Positions 1-10,000 of a stretch of 64,000 bases of DNA are shown here, piece by piece. The DNA comes from Lachnospiraceae bacterium (lineage in GTDB: Bacteria > Bacillota_A > Clostridia > Lachnospirales > Lachnospiraceae), in assembly GCA_009911175.1 (NCBI GenBank), contig QXWX01000016.1:1-64000 (forward strand), in the 5' to 3' direction. A program made the position numbers and the translations under genes. Below the pieces are notes generated by a model. It was not told the DNA's origin. It did not search any database and was given only the letters and a program-made list of their open reading frames with translations. Positions within the stretch are counted from its first letter, which is position 1. Each line of letters begins with the position of its first letter.

Positions 1-16
1 GGAAATCATCAGATTC

Positions 17-41
17 AAAGCAGGTTTTTTCCTGCTTTTTT
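17..41 (+). terminator. Rho-independent terminator of a gene left of the window
   Basis: AAAGCAGG and CCTGCTTT arms flank a T6 loop and a T run follows. It would stop plus-strand transcription arriving from outside the window. Confidence 0.6.
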
Positions 42-205
42 GTTGTGATGAATCAGATGCTTTCCTTAGTAATTGTATCAAAAATGTCCTCTTTTTTCAA
101 CCATCTGGATTTAATTTCACACTTTTATAACAGTTTGCCGGTCATGCAGGCAAACTCCCCGCGGGATATGCGCCTCTGGGCATCCTACCGTTTCATTCTG
201 TTTCT

Positions 206-427
206 TTACTGTGCTTCCGAAGCCTTCCCGCCGTTTTCCTCTGCCCGCATCCGCTTTCTGCGGGTGATCATTCCGCCGATCCGCCCCGTTTCCTTGGAGG
301 ACAGGGAACGCCATCCATCCTGCATGACCCGGTCAAGCAGCCCCAGCTCCTCCGCAATCTCATATTTTAACTTTTCCTCCGGCTCCAGATTCTTCAAGTC
401 GATCTTCTTATTCTTCTTTCCAGACAT
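206..427 (-). CDS. Alpha/beta-type small acid-soluble spore protein (SASP) homologue
   Basis: Small basic protein of 73 residues. Residues 21-29 (KYEIAEELG) match the conserved SASP block that contains the GPR protease cleavage site (E-I-A), and residues 45-57 (SKETGRIGGMITR) match the second DNA-binding block, which in classical SASPs reads approximately ENG-GGEITKR. Alpha/beta SASPs coat spore DNA, switch it to an A-like form and protect it from UV and heat. Here the two blocks are separated by the unusual stretch GLLDRVMQDGW, a divergent form I associate with Lachnospiraceae. It stands alone, ahead of the PspC operon and on the same strand. Identification rests on two motifs only. Confidence 0.7.
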   Translation of the reverse strand: MSGKKNKKIDLKNLEPEEKLKYEIAEELGLLDRVMQDGWRSLSSKETGRIGGMITRRKRMRAEENGGKASEAQ

Positions 428-533
428 GACAGCCTCCTTCTTTTATATAAAACATAATACGCTGGGTCCGCGCATCTTTACGCGCCGCGCTGATGCCGTT
501 TCCCGCCGTACACAAGGAGTATTGCCAGAAAGT

Positions 534-563
534 AAAAAGGCATTCACAAAAGAATGCCTTTTC
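534..563 (-). terminator. Terminator downstream of the PspC-domain gene
   Basis: AAAAAGGCATTC, an ACAAAA loop and GAATGCCTTTT form a strong stem with A and T runs on either side, so it can work in both directions. It closes the PadR-DUF1700-DUF4097-PspC operon and separates it from the spore-protein gene. Confidence 0.7.
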
Positions 564-603
564 TCAGCAGCCCGGGTATATGACTGTGAGCCGTAATTGA
601 GTT

Positions 604-795
604 TTACATTTCATCCGGTATGATCACTGCCGCAGCAAAATACGCCAGCCCGCAGGTACCGAAGCTGCACACCCCGGCCAGCGCCACACCCAGCCGGATC
701 AGCGTCGGGTCGATATTAAAATATTCTCCCACGCCTCCGCACACTCCGCAGATCATCCGATTCTGCCTTGAACGATATAATTTCTTTCCATCCAT
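604..795 (-). CDS. PspC-domain small membrane protein
   Basis: 63 residues consisting of a single PspC domain. Residues 6-28 (start YRSRQNRMICGVCGG, then VGEYFNIDP) match the conserved opening of the domain, followed by one hydrophobic segment (about 33-58) ending in IIPDEM. In enterobacteria PspC is the membrane sensor of the phage shock response; in Firmicutes these minimal copies are usually found with PadR, DUF1700 and DUF4097 genes and are thought to take part in envelope-stress control. It is the last gene of such a set here, 76 bp after the DUF4097 gene, with a GGGAGA ribosome binding site. Confidence 0.85.
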   Translation of the reverse strand: MDGKKLYRSRQNRMICGVCGGVGEYFNIDPTLIRLGVALAGVCSFGTCGLAYFAAAVIIPDEM

Positions 796-871
796 GATTC
801 ATTTCTCCCTTCTGCTTCGATTGACTTTTTCATTGTTCTGAATCTAAAGGCAGGCATTCCGCCGGCTGCCG

Positions 872-1789
872 TCAGCCGTCAAAGGACACATCCACCACGC
901 CGATGCCGCATTCGATCTCCATCTTTCTGCTTCCGCCGTTATTGATCTTGCGTTCGCTGCCCAGCCCGCTGTAGGTATCGTCTCCCACAGTCACGGAGCC
1001 GATCCCGCATTCCACTTCATAATCATAATCCTCCCTGCTTCCCGCTGTCGAGTATCTGACGGTTCCTACCCCGCATTCGATCTTCACCTTTTTCAGGGCA
1101 TCTCCGTACAGATCGGCTTCTCCGGCGCCGCATTCCAGATCCAGTTCGTCTGCCGTAAAGGAATCCAGATACACCTGTCCTGCTCCGACCTCAATCTTGA
1201 GTTCCTCTGCCTGAAAGTGATCGGCTGTCAGGCGGCCTTCCCCGACCTTGACCGAAGCCTCCCGAAAACGCTGGCCCGCGGGAATCTGAATGAGCAGGGT
1301 TCCTTCGGGTTCATATACGCTGTACACCAGGTTTTCCCATTTCTTTTTATTTTTCAGTTCAATCTTAAGTTCCCCATCCTTGTGGGATATCTCCAGATCA
1401 TCCAGGATATCCTGCTCCATATCACCGGTATCTACGAGGATTTCTCCGCCGTCCCATTCCAAGATCTCCACGTCCAGACGGGTTACATCAATCTCCAATT
1501 CCCGGATATCCGAAAATTGCTGTTCCGCCTGTGGAGCGGTGTGTTCTCTGTCATTTGCGTCATCATAACTCTCTGCTTCCCCATCATAGTCTTCGGAAAA
1601 CTCTCTGTCTTCACGGACAGAGTTTTCATAATGATCCTCCAAAAAGCGCGCGTCCACATCCCGGAGACCGAATGCGCTCCGGATCGTTTCCATGGTCGCT
1701 CCCAGCAGCCATCCGGAAATGCACAGTGCGATCCCCAGGATGCCAAGAGAAATGCACATGATCCAAAATACCTTCCAACGTTTTTTCAT
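872..1789 (-). CDS. DUF4097-family membrane-anchored beta-repeat protein
   Basis: 305 residues. One N-terminal membrane segment (about 8-30, CISLGILGIALCISGWLLGA) is followed by an acidic linker and then a repetitive beta-rich domain. From about residue 190 a short motif of type ECGxGxxxx returns every 20-30 residues (VGAGQVYLD, ECGAGEADL, ECGVGTVRY, ECGIGSVTV, ECGIGVVDV). This is the signature of DUF4097, a right-handed beta-helix or adhesin-like fold. The domain should face outward. It sits between the DUF1700 gene (3 bp away) and the PspC gene. In related operons DUF4097 and DUF1700 proteins are thought to act with PadR and PspC in sensing envelope state; no catalytic motif is visible. Confidence 0.8.
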   Translation of the reverse strand: MKKRWKVFWIMCISLGILGIALCISGWLLGATMETIRSAFGLRDVDARFLEDHYENSVREDREFSEDYDGEAESYDDANDREHTAPQAEQQFSDIRELEIDVTRLDVEILEWDGGEILVDTGDMEQDILDDLEISHKDGELKIELKNKKKWENLVYSVYEPEGTLLIQIPAGQRFREASVKVGEGRLTADHFQAEELKIEVGAGQVYLDSFTADELDLECGAGEADLYGDALKKVKIECGVGTVRYSTAGSREDYDYEVECGIGSVTVGDDTYSGLGSERKINNGGSRKMEIECGIGVVDVSFDG

Positions 1790-1792
1790 CTT

Positions 1793-2680
1793 CTACACCC
1801 CTGCCTTTCTATGGAATGGCTTCCGGCAGATCCCCACCAGAAACCGGAACAATGCCGGATAGACCAGCATACACAGGCGTACCGCCGCCACTGCCGCCAC
1901 CAGGCCGATCACAAAGATCAGAAGCCCGATCCCCGTTGTCAGAAGCGCCGCGGAAGGCAGAAGGATCAGCTTGGAAAGCCCCACGCAGATGATCACGATC
2001 CCGGCGATCACGACTGCCGCGGCGCCGATCACCAGCGCAAAGAATATGGATATCGCGGCAACGGCAATCCCGAAAATAACCGCGGCTACAGCAATCACAG
2101 CCGGAAATGCCACCGGCAGCGCGCAAAAGACGATCAGCACGACCAGCAGGATCTTTAGACTACGGTTCGTCCATGGCCCGCCTTTCTGCTGATAGGAAGT
2201 ATTCCCCTGATTCCCGTTTCCATATGCATTTCCATACGTATCCTTTCCATTATTATATGCGCCGGCGCCGCTTTCATACGCCTTGCTTCCGTTTCCATAG
2301 GAATAGTCGCTTCCTTCCGGCTTCCCATATGCGCTCCCGCTATAGGAGCTTTTCTCCTGCCCCTGGTAGGAATACCTGTTCTGGGACTTCTTCTCCTTCT
2401 TCGGCTCCCGGCGCATCAGATCATCTTTCTTCGCAAAGCGTTCATCCGTGTATCCGTATTCCGTAAACTCTCCGCCGTCCATTCCGCCGTTTCTCAGGCC
2501 GGCCTTAATTAGCTCGGCAACCTTCCGCGGACTTCCAAGCTCCGAAAGCACCTGGTTCTCGTTCTCCCTGCCCGCATCCGCAAAGTAGTCCGAATAGTAC
2601 TGCAGCGCCTCCTCCTTCTCTTCCTCCGGGACTCCTGCAAGCAGTCCTCCCAGTTCTTTCATAAATTCCTCATAGCTCAT
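1793..2680 (-). CDS. DUF1700 (HAAS-type) multi-pass membrane protein
   Basis: 295 residues. The first ~65 residues form the helical HAAS/DUF1700 domain (MSYEEFMKELGGLLAG, then EALQYYSDYFADAG and LGSPRKVAELI), common in proteins encoded directly after PadR regulators. Residues ~95-170 are a low-complexity linker rich in Tyr, Gly, Ser and Asn, and ~172-275 hold three to four membrane helices. Its start overlaps the PadR stop by 4 bp (ATGA), so the two are translationally coupled. The domain is believed to relay membrane signals to the PadR partner, but no enzymatic role is known. The Tyr/Gly-rich linker is longer than usual. Confidence 0.8.
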   Translation of the reverse strand: MSYEEFMKELGGLLAGVPEEEKEEALQYYSDYFADAGRENENQVLSELGSPRKVAELIKAGLRNGGMDGGEFTEYGYTDERFAKKDDLMRREPKKEKKSQNRYSYQGQEKSSYSGSAYGKPEGSDYSYGNGSKAYESGAGAYNNGKDTYGNAYGNGNQGNTSYQQKGGPWTNRSLKILLVVLIVFCALPVAFPAVIAVAAVIFGIAVAAISIFFALVIGAAAVVIAGIVIICVGLSKLILLPSAALLTTGIGLLIFVIGLVAAVAAVRLCMLVYPALFRFLVGICRKPFHRKAGV

Positions 2681-3000
2681 ACAGTCATCCCTCCTTCAAA
2701 TATATCCGAAATCTTTTTAGAATAATTCTTCCATTCTGTCTTGTACAGATTCAATTGTACCGCACCCTTTTCCGTCACCTTATAGTACCGTCTGTTTCTT
2801 CCGTCAAACTGCCTGTCGTAGACCTCCAGGCATTCATCCTTCTGCAGCCGCCTCAGAACGGGATACAGCGTCGATTCTGATACATCAATCGCCTTGCGCA
2901 CGTCCTGCGTGATCCTATATCCGTAGGTCCCTTCCGCCTCCCGGGTTACCACCGCAAGGACGATCGCGTCCAGCAGCGCCGCGCCAGTATTAAATACCAT
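2677..3000 (-). CDS. PadR-family transcriptional regulator
   Basis: 107 residues, the normal size for a PadR subfamily-2 repressor. The winged-helix core is clear: AIVLAVVTREAEGTYGYRI, then DVSESTLYPVLRRLQKDECL, then the wing DGRNRRYYKVTEKG, and a C-terminal dimerisation helix. PadR proteins repress their own operon and release DNA on binding a ligand or partner. It is the first gene of a four-gene operon (PadR, DUF1700, DUF4097, PspC). The promoter about 175-200 bp upstream is overlapped by a perfect palindrome, a likely autoregulatory operator. The start is supported by an AGAGGTG site upstream of ATG. Confidence 0.9.
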   Translation of the reverse strand: MVFNTGAALLDAIVLAVVTREAEGTYGYRITQDVRKAIDVSESTLYPVLRRLQKDECLEVYDRQFDGRNRRYYKVTEKGAVQLNLYKTEWKNYSKKISDIFEGGMTV

Positions 3001-3022
3001 TCAATCACCTCTTTACTGTCTT

Positions 3023-3069
3023 AGAGCATTCTCGGAAACTCTTTGTGCCCAGATTTGCGAGAATGCTCT
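3023..3069 (-). repeat. Hairpin element in the PadR-operon 5' leader (copy A)
   Basis: A perfect 12-bp inverted repeat (AGAGCATTCTCG at 3023-3034, CGAGAATGCTCT at 3058-3069) encloses 23 bases. It lies between the predicted transcription start and the PadR start codon. A related sequence is found at 11634-11683. No T run follows on the minus strand, so it is not a standard terminator. Confidence 0.55.
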
Positions 3070-3172
3070 TTTAAGATTAGTATGAGATAAACTTTCACGG
3101 CTAATCCATATGATGATACACTCTTCACAATCCAAATAATATTACATTCTTCTTTATATTGTTTCTTTTTTC

Positions 3173-3203
3173 ATATTATATTCAATATAATATTGTTTGT
3201 CAA
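3173..3203 (-). promoter_or_regulatory. Consensus sigma-A promoter overlapped by a perfect palindrome (candidate PadR operator)
   Basis: On the minus strand, TTGACA (3203-3198) and TATAAT (3180-3175) are separated by exactly 17 bp, a textbook sigma-A promoter. A perfect palindrome at 3173-3193 (10-bp arms ATATTATATT/AATATAATAT around a single C) covers the -10 box and part of the spacer. Binding there would block RNA polymerase, fitting PadR autorepression. The operator assignment is inferred from position and symmetry. Confidence 0.75.
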
Positions 3204-3225
3204 TATTATTTTATATTTTTTATGC

Positions 3226-3266
3226 AAAACGCGCGTAAGAACTTGTATAGCAGTTCTTTACGCGCG
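3226..3266 (-). terminator. Terminator of the addB-addA operon
   Basis: Arms CGCGCGTAAGAACT and AGTTCTTTACGCGCG (one bulged base) with an 8-base loop, followed on the minus strand by TTTTGC. It lies 40 bp past the addA stop codon. Confidence 0.7.
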
Positions 3267-3309
3267 GCACATATCCGATCGTCAGCGAAATCCTTTTCCG
3301 CTTCGTTTT

Positions 3310-6300
3310 TCAAACCTGGATCTCTTCTCCTAATGTAAAAGAATAAATCAGCTTTTCCTTCACCTTTTTTCCAAGTAACAGCTCCAGCGCTTCCGCATAA
3401 TATTCTAACTGGGCATGGTATTTTTCTTTCAGCTCCTCAGCCCGTTTTACCTTGTCCGTCTTATAGTCCAGCACCACCAGCTCTCCGTCCTCTTCAAAGT
3501 ATACGTCTATGATTCCCTGGATCAGGATTGCTTCCCCGCCGGTCTCCTCCGGATAGATCTCTTTCGCGTCCACCCCCAGAACAAATGGCTGTTCCCTGTA
3601 AAGCTGGGATTGACAGGCAGCCCGGTGCATCCGCGCTCCGGAGGCGCAGCGCAGAAATCCAAGGATATCCCGGATCCGGATGCAGGCCGCCATTTCCCCG
3701 GACAGCTTGTTTTCCTCGCAGAGCCTTCCGATGGCCTGCTTCAAGCTCTCTTCCTCATATTCTGCCGTAAAATCCAGAAGCTCCAGCAGCTTATGATACG
3801 CGCTTCCCCGGGAAGCCCCCGCAAGCTCCTCCTGTTCCTGCAGAAATTGGGGGATCAGAGGGATCACGTCCGGCTCCTCAAAAATCTGCTCCCCGCTCTC
3901 TTCCGAGAGGTAGGCCCGTTTTTTCAGCTCCGACACCGTGAATTTCATTTTCATCTTCCGGTCATTCTCATAGGGATAGGAAAATCCGGCCTGCTCCTCC
4001 AGACGCGCCTTCAATTCCGGCGCATAGACCCGGCTGGTATCCCAGTGCTCCAGCACATCTCTTGCCAGCATGTCTCCTTTTTCCTCGGCCGCGTCCAGGA
4101 GCGCCGCGTCCCGGCTGCTTCGGATCTGGATGCGGATAGGAGCCTCTCTCCCGCAGACAGCCGGGAGCACCCAATCCAGACAGCATCTCGCGCCGGCCAG
4201 CCGGTAAAAGGGGAGCGCCCCTTCCCGGTCGGCTCCTTCCCCCTGCCGGGCAGCTTCTTCCAGCACCTTTTCCGCTTCCGGAAGCTGCCCGGTGAGGATC
4301 AGCTTTTCCTTTGCACGGGTCATGGCCACATAGAGCACCCGCAGCTCCTCCCCCAGATTTTCCAGCATGACCTCCCGCTGGATGATCTTTTTCAAAAGGG
4401 TGGGGATCCTGGTCCTCCGTTTCAGATCCACCGCGTCGATCCCTACGCCCCATTCCGGATGGATGATCATGCTGCCCCTCACATCCTGGGTGTTGAACCG
4501 CTTGCCCATGCCTGCCACAAACACGATCGGAAATTCCAGGCCCTTACTCTTATGGATGCTCATGATCCGCACCGTATCAGACTGTTCGTCCGCAATATTG
4601 GCCTCCCCGTAGTCCACATTGTATTTTTGAAGCTGCTCGATATAACGCACAAAATTGAACAGTCCTTTGTAGCTGCTCCCTTCAAATGCCGCCGCCTTTT
4701 CCACCAGCATCTCCAGGTTGGCCGAACGCTGTTCGCCCCCCGGCATTGCGGCAATATACAGACCGTACCCGGTGTCCTCCATGATCTTCCAGAGCAGCTC
4801 ATGGATTGCCGTAAAGGGAACCATATCCCGAAAATGCTCCAGCTGCCGGTAAAATGCGTCCAGACGCCTCCACAGCTCCTGCCCCTGGTTTTCTTCCCCG
4901 GGATCCTGCATCCGCCCCGCATTCACATATTGCTCCGCGGCTTCATAAAATGTCCCTTCCGGAGCCGCCGCGCGGAGCTCCGCCATCTGCCCCGCGTCCA
5001 GACCCGCAAAAGGAGACGCCAGCACCGCCGCTAGGGGCACATCCTGTCTCTGGTTGTCCAGAAGCCGCAGGTAATCCAGCAGTACGCTGACCTCATAGGC
5101 CTCAAAATATCCCTCCCTGCTGCCTGCATAGGCCGGGATCCCTTCCTCCATCAGAACCGCCGAAAATACATCTGCCCAGCCCCGGATGCTCCGGGTGAGG
5201 ATCACCATATCCTGATATCTGGCTTTCCGGTACTCCCCGGTCTTTTTATCTTTCACCTGCCCGTTCCGGACCAACTCATGGATCCGCTTTGCCACCATCC
5301 GGGCTTCCAGCTGCCGGTCCGTCCCTTTGGCATACTCTGCGCCGTCCTCTTCTTCCGGCAGTTCCGATTCCGAGGTATCCAGAAGAAGCAGCTCTGTTTC
5401 ATTGACCGAAGTTCCATCCTCTCTGAGGAGAGGTTCAAAGTCCGCGCCGGGATAGAGCGCCGCCTGACCGTCATACACGATTCCGCCCAGCTCTTTGCGC
5501 ATGATCCGCCGGAACACGTCATTTACACTGTCCAGCACCTCCGCCCTGCTTCGGAAATTCCGGTGCAGATCAATCCTCTGCCTGTCGCTGTCTCCGGTAT
5601 CATAGGTATCATATTTTTCCATGAACAACTCCGGCCTGGACAGACGGAAGCGGTAGATGCTCTGCTTCACGTCCCCAACCATGAAAATGTTGTTCTTCCC
5701 CCGGCCCACCGTGGAAACGCTGGTCAAGATCGCCTCCTGGATCAGGTTGCTGTCCTGGTACTCATCAATCATGACCTCCGCGAACTGCTCCTGATATTCC
5801 CGGGCCGCCAGGGACGGAATCAGCTCCCCTTCCTGCTCCTCCGTCAGGATCCTCAGCGCAAACTGCTCCATATCGCTGAAATCGATCATATTTTTTCTCT
5901 GCTTTTGTTCCGCGAATGCCTCTCCGAACCGGATCACCAGCTCCGTAAACACCTTCATGACACCGTAGGAAGATTCCATGTCCTCCAGCAATTCCTCCGG
6001 TCTCTCATAGAAATAGGTTGCCGCCAGGTCCTTCACCAGCTTTTTCATCTGGTCCCGGAGCGCCTTAACCTGGTCCCGTTTTTCCGGAGACACGCTTTCG
6101 TCCTTTTTCGCAGACAGCCGTTTCCAATTGGCAGACAAGATCCGTTCATACAATCCGGCAAATGTATCCGCAGCCAAGATCCCCTCCAGCATCTCCCGGT
6201 CTGATTCCAGCATATCCCCATACATATAAGGCCCATCCGGCTCCTCGCAGATCCGGATTCCCTGAGTCAGAAGCTCCCGGACATCCGCAAGATACTGCTT

Positions 6301-7062
6301 CACCTGCGCCATGGCTTTCCGGAAATACACCGGCTCCTGCACGCCATTGCTCACGGCTTCCGCTGCGTCCCGCACGTCTGCCGCTTCTGATCTTTCCGGC
6401 GCATCCGGCGTGTTCGGTAGATTCTGCCCGCCTGCGCCTTCCGGCTGCCCCTGCGCGCAGGGCGCATACATCTGCGCGCACTGCCTAAGCCACTTCTCGG
6501 GCTGGGGATAGCTTCTGGAATACTCGTAGAGCTGCAGGATCAGTTCCTCCAGCTTCCGGTCATTTCTCCCGCTCCCCAGCTTTTCCACAAACTCCAGAAA
6601 ACCTTCCGTCCTCTCCTCATAGCATTCCTCCAGCAGATCCTCCAGGACATCCTGCTTCAAAAGCTTTAATTCCCCCTCCTCCGCGATCCGAAACCCGGGA
6701 TCAATGTCAATAACATGAAAATGCTCCCGAATCACCGAAAGGCAGAAGCTGTGGATGGTGGTGATCTGCGCGCTGTGGATCAGGGTCGCCTGACGCTGCA
6801 GATGCACGTCCTCCGGCCTGTTTTCCAGCTCCTTTTCAATGGCTCCCCGGATCCGTTCCTTCATCTCTGCGGCCGCGGCCTCTGTAAATGTAACGATCAG
6901 GAGACGGTCCACATCCACCGGATGGTCCGCATCTGTCAGGATCCGGATGATCCGCTCCACCAGCACCGCTGTTTTTCCCGAGCCTGCTGCCGCGGATACC
7001 AGGATATTCCGGTTCCGCAGTTCGATCACCTTTTTCTGTTCCTCGGTCCATTGTACTCCCAT
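3310..7062 (-). CDS. addA: ATP-dependent helicase/nuclease subunit A (AddA)
   Basis: 1250 residues, the normal size for AddA. It is the 3'-5' helicase and nuclease subunit of AddAB, which resects double-strand breaks and hands the 3' strand to RecA; it is the Firmicutes counterpart of RecBCD. The Walker A box AAAGSGKT is at residues 24-31, superfamily-1 helicase motifs follow (IDEYQDSN, VGDVKQSIYRFR, later MSIHKSKGLEFPIVF and LYVAMTRAKEKL), and the C-terminal RecB-type nuclease shows GIIDVYFEEDGELVVLDYKTD with the D and DYK metal-binding residues at about 1186 and 1199-1201. It begins directly after the addB stop, so the two subunits are co-translated. There is an insertion of about 60 low-complexity residues near 200-260. 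Confidence 0.97.
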   Translation of the reverse strand: MGVQWTEEQKKVIELRNRNILVSAAAGSGKTAVLVERIIRILTDADHPVDVDRLLIVTFTEAAAAEMKERIRGAIEKELENRPEDVHLQRQATLIHSAQITTIHSFCLSVIREHFHVIDIDPGFRIAEEGELKLLKQDVLEDLLEECYEERTEGFLEFVEKLGSGRNDRKLEELILQLYEYSRSYPQPEKWLRQCAQMYAPCAQGQPEGAGGQNLPNTPDAPERSEAADVRDAAEAVSNGVQEPVYFRKAMAQVKQYLADVRELLTQGIRICEEPDGPYMYGDMLESDREMLEGILAADTFAGLYERILSANWKRLSAKKDESVSPEKRDQVKALRDQMKKLVKDLAATYFYERPEELLEDMESSYGVMKVFTELVIRFGEAFAEQKQRKNMIDFSDMEQFALRILTEEQEGELIPSLAAREYQEQFAEVMIDEYQDSNLIQEAILTSVSTVGRGKNNIFMVGDVKQSIYRFRLSRPELFMEKYDTYDTGDSDRQRIDLHRNFRSRAEVLDSVNDVFRRIMRKELGGIVYDGQAALYPGADFEPLLREDGTSVNETELLLLDTSESELPEEEDGAEYAKGTDRQLEARMVAKRIHELVRNGQVKDKKTGEYRKARYQDMVILTRSIRGWADVFSAVLMEEGIPAYAGSREGYFEAYEVSVLLDYLRLLDNQRQDVPLAAVLASPFAGLDAGQMAELRAAAPEGTFYEAAEQYVNAGRMQDPGEENQGQELWRRLDAFYRQLEHFRDMVPFTAIHELLWKIMEDTGYGLYIAAMPGGEQRSANLEMLVEKAAAFEGSSYKGLFNFVRYIEQLQKYNVDYGEANIADEQSDTVRIMSIHKSKGLEFPIVFVAGMGKRFNTQDVRGSMIIHPEWGVGIDAVDLKRRTRIPTLLKKIIQREVMLENLGEELRVLYVAMTRAKEKLILTGQLPEAEKVLEEAARQGEGADREGALPFYRLAGARCCLDWVLPAVCGREAPIRIQIRSSRDAALLDAAEEKGDMLARDVLEHWDTSRVYAPELKARLEEQAGFSYPYENDRKMKMKFTVSELKKRAYLSEESGEQIFEEPDVIPLIPQFLQEQEELAGASRGSAYHKLLELLDFTAEYEEESLKQAIGRLCEENKLSGEMAACIRIRDILGFLRCASGARMHRAACQSQLYREQPFVLGVDAKEIYPEETGGEAILIQGIIDVYFEEDGELVVLDYKTDKVKRAEELKEKYHAQLEYYAEALELLLGKKVKEKLIYSFTLGEEIQV

Positions 7063-10000
7063 TTACAGCTCCCCTCCTTTCCCTGCATCCGCAATTATTT
7101 CTTCATTCTCCTCTTTCTGTAGCCGCCTTGCGCGGTATGTTTCCTCTGCTTCCTCCCGGATATGCTCCAGGACCTCTTCCTTTGAGTAATTCTCCAGGCT
7201 TCGGTAAGCATACCCGTCCAGCCGCGGATCAAAGCCGCAGATCCCGCGGTAGGCACAGTAATCGCAGCCTGTACTCCCGTTCAGCTCATAAGGCGCGGCC
7301 TCCGCATGTCCCTCTCCCATCCGGGCTTTCAGCTCCTGTTCCTTCTTCCTTGCAAAGGCCAGAAACAGCGCAAAGTCCTCCGGCGGCAGGGCGCGGGAGC
7401 TTTTGCTCAGGCTTCCGTCCTTATTTCTCCCCACCGGGATCAGATTGGAGCTGCCGCTCAACCCCCGTTCCAGATGTTCGATCACTGTATCATCCGCGTT
7501 CACCAGACCGTCCAGCCGGAGCTCCTTCAAAAGTTTCCCTTCCAGGACCCGGTCATTTGATTCCTTCTCCACAAAAGGATCCTGCATACGATAGTAAAAG
7601 ATTCCCGCCGGAACCACTTCCTTCCCCGAATCCTTTCCCTTTTCGTTTTTCTTTTTTTCTAGCTCAAGGGCCGCGTTGAGATACACCGGAAGCTGCATCT
7701 GAAGTCCATGATAAAATGCAGTGATGTCAAAGCTTTTCATCCCGGTCTTATAATCCGTCACTTTGACATAGACATTTCCATCATCCTCGCAGGTATCAAT
7801 CCTGTCAATCTTCCCGCTGCCGAATTTCAGCTCAAAACCGCTGGGACGGAAATCCCCCTGAGCCATCTGCTTCGTCAGCGCCCACACGGAGCGCCGGATC
7901 AGATTCGTGATCCGTGTGATCATATACTCATTGCGGGCGCTGCTGAACAGCACTGTATTGCCGTAGTCCGCAATGCTCTCCTCCACGCTCTCCCGAATCA
8001 GCCGCTCTCGAAGCTCCTCTGTCAGCTCCGTCCAGTCCATCCGGTACTCCTCCGCCTTCCGCGCAAACCGCTCCATGGACTGGTGGGCGATGTTTCCCAG
8101 ATCCAGTGATTCGAACTGGTACTGCTCCCGCTCTGACAGTCGAAGCCCATAGGTCAGGAAATGAGCATAGGCGCAGGAGGCGAACTGCTCCAGCCGGGTC
8201 ACGCTCACCCGGGAAGCCTCTCCGAACAGCCGATCCGCCGCTGCCTTTGCCAGAAGGTCCGGCTCCTTCCTGTAAAATGCCGCGTCCAGGATCCGATCCA
8301 TTCCCTCCGGCTCCTGCTTCCGATACCAGGTATACAGCTCCTTCCATTCTCCGTCCAGTCCCTGCCTCCTGCCGCGAAGGCCCCTGGCAACAAAAGCCGC
8401 GCCCCTATCCCGGGTCAGTTCCTGTTCCGAAAGGGTGCGCATTTCCTCATCTGACACCGGAATCTCTGGGAACAGACGGCGGATATCCTGGATCAGATAG
8501 GCCGGCCGCAGAGCCTTTCCGTCGGAGGATACCTTGCTGAAAGAAAGATACAGCTTTTGAGACGGCTTCGTCAGATTCATATAGAGATAAAATTTCTGGA
8601 TATAGGTCTTTTCCTTTGCTCCCGGAGACAGGGACAGCTTTTGTTTGGTAAATTTTTCCCTGTCCCGTTCCGACAGAAGTCCCCCCTGCCCCAGATTTCC
8701 CGGAAGGAAGGTGTCGTTGGCCCCCATGAAAAACAGGACCTTCAGGTTATTCAGCCGGGTCCTCTCCACATCCCCAATGACCACCTGGTCCAGGCTGGGA
8801 GGAATGACCCCCACCTTGGCCTCCTCCAGCCCGGCATCCAAAAGCTCCCGGTATTCCTGCAGGGACACCGGCTCCTCCCCCAAAAGCTCCACAAATTTCT
8901 CAAACAGCTCGATCACAATGCGGTAAACCTGGGAGTACTCCTTTGCCAGCGCCAGCTCTCCCATGGACTGGAACAAAAGCTCCTGCTTCCGGATCTGTTC
9001 CTGGAGCTTCTCCTGCACAAAATATTCGTACACGGCAAGCGTAATGTCCCCCACCGTCTTCTTTCGTTTCCGCAAAATAAACAGCAGATTTTCCAGCTTT
9101 TCCACAAACCGGACCCGAAGGCTGTTGAGAAGCTGAAGCTCCTCCTCCGTGCATCCCCTGGCCGGCCTCAGCCAGGGCTCCTGCCACTTTTTATGGCCCC
9201 GGATCCCCAGCGCGATCACATAATTCTCCAGCCGGTCCGTCTCATCCCTTGTAAACCCGGATATCCCGGTGCGCAGAAAGCGGAATACGCTTTCATAGGA
9301 AAAATTTTCATCCGCCATTGCCAGAAGACTCCGCAAATACTCCACAAAGGCATTCAGGAGGATGCTTTTCTTGTGATCCATAAATTCCGGGATTCCAAAG
9401 GTGTCGAATGCCTTTTCCAAATGCGTCGCATAGGTGTTCATATCGCTGGCGATCACCGCCATATCCCGGTAACGGTATCCATTTTCCCGCACCAGACACC
9501 GAATCTGGGACGCCACAAATTCCGCCTCCTCTTTCGGGTTGCGCACAGCATGGAGGGAAACCGAGTCTGCCGCAAAATTCTTTCCACAGTCTGCAGATCC
9601 CATACCAGAGGTTCCATGCTTTTTTGCGTCTGCCGTCTCCGCGCTGCTGGTTCGATCTTTCCCTTCTTCCGCAGAAACTACATCCAAAGCCGTCTTCCGT
9701 CCTTTCCCCGCATACCGGAACAGCCGTTCTTCCAGCAGCCCCAGCGCCGGATTTTCCTGAAAACGCCGCACCGGTTTCCCATACAGGTACACCGGATCCT
9801 CCACCATGGTCTTCTGCTCCCCTGCGATCTTCACCAGCCCGGTCACCATCTGCTTGCTGATGGCGAACAGCTGATAGGGATGCAGATACACAAACGGATC
9901 CTCCCTCTCATCCATGACAACCGTCACTACCACCTTTTTACACGCCTTCATCAATTCTCCCAGCAGCTTATTCTGCACTGGGGTAAATCCGGTGAATCCG

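Noticed and set aside
1217..2158. 313-codon plus-strand frame opposite the DUF4097 and DUF1700 genes
   Set aside because: Antisense shadow rich in His, Gln and Arg; no start signals.
3415..5034. 539-codon open frame on the plus strand within addA
   Set aside because: Antisense shadow of a GC-rich gene; the product is His/Arg/Leu/Pro-rich without domains, and addA on the other strand is unambiguous.
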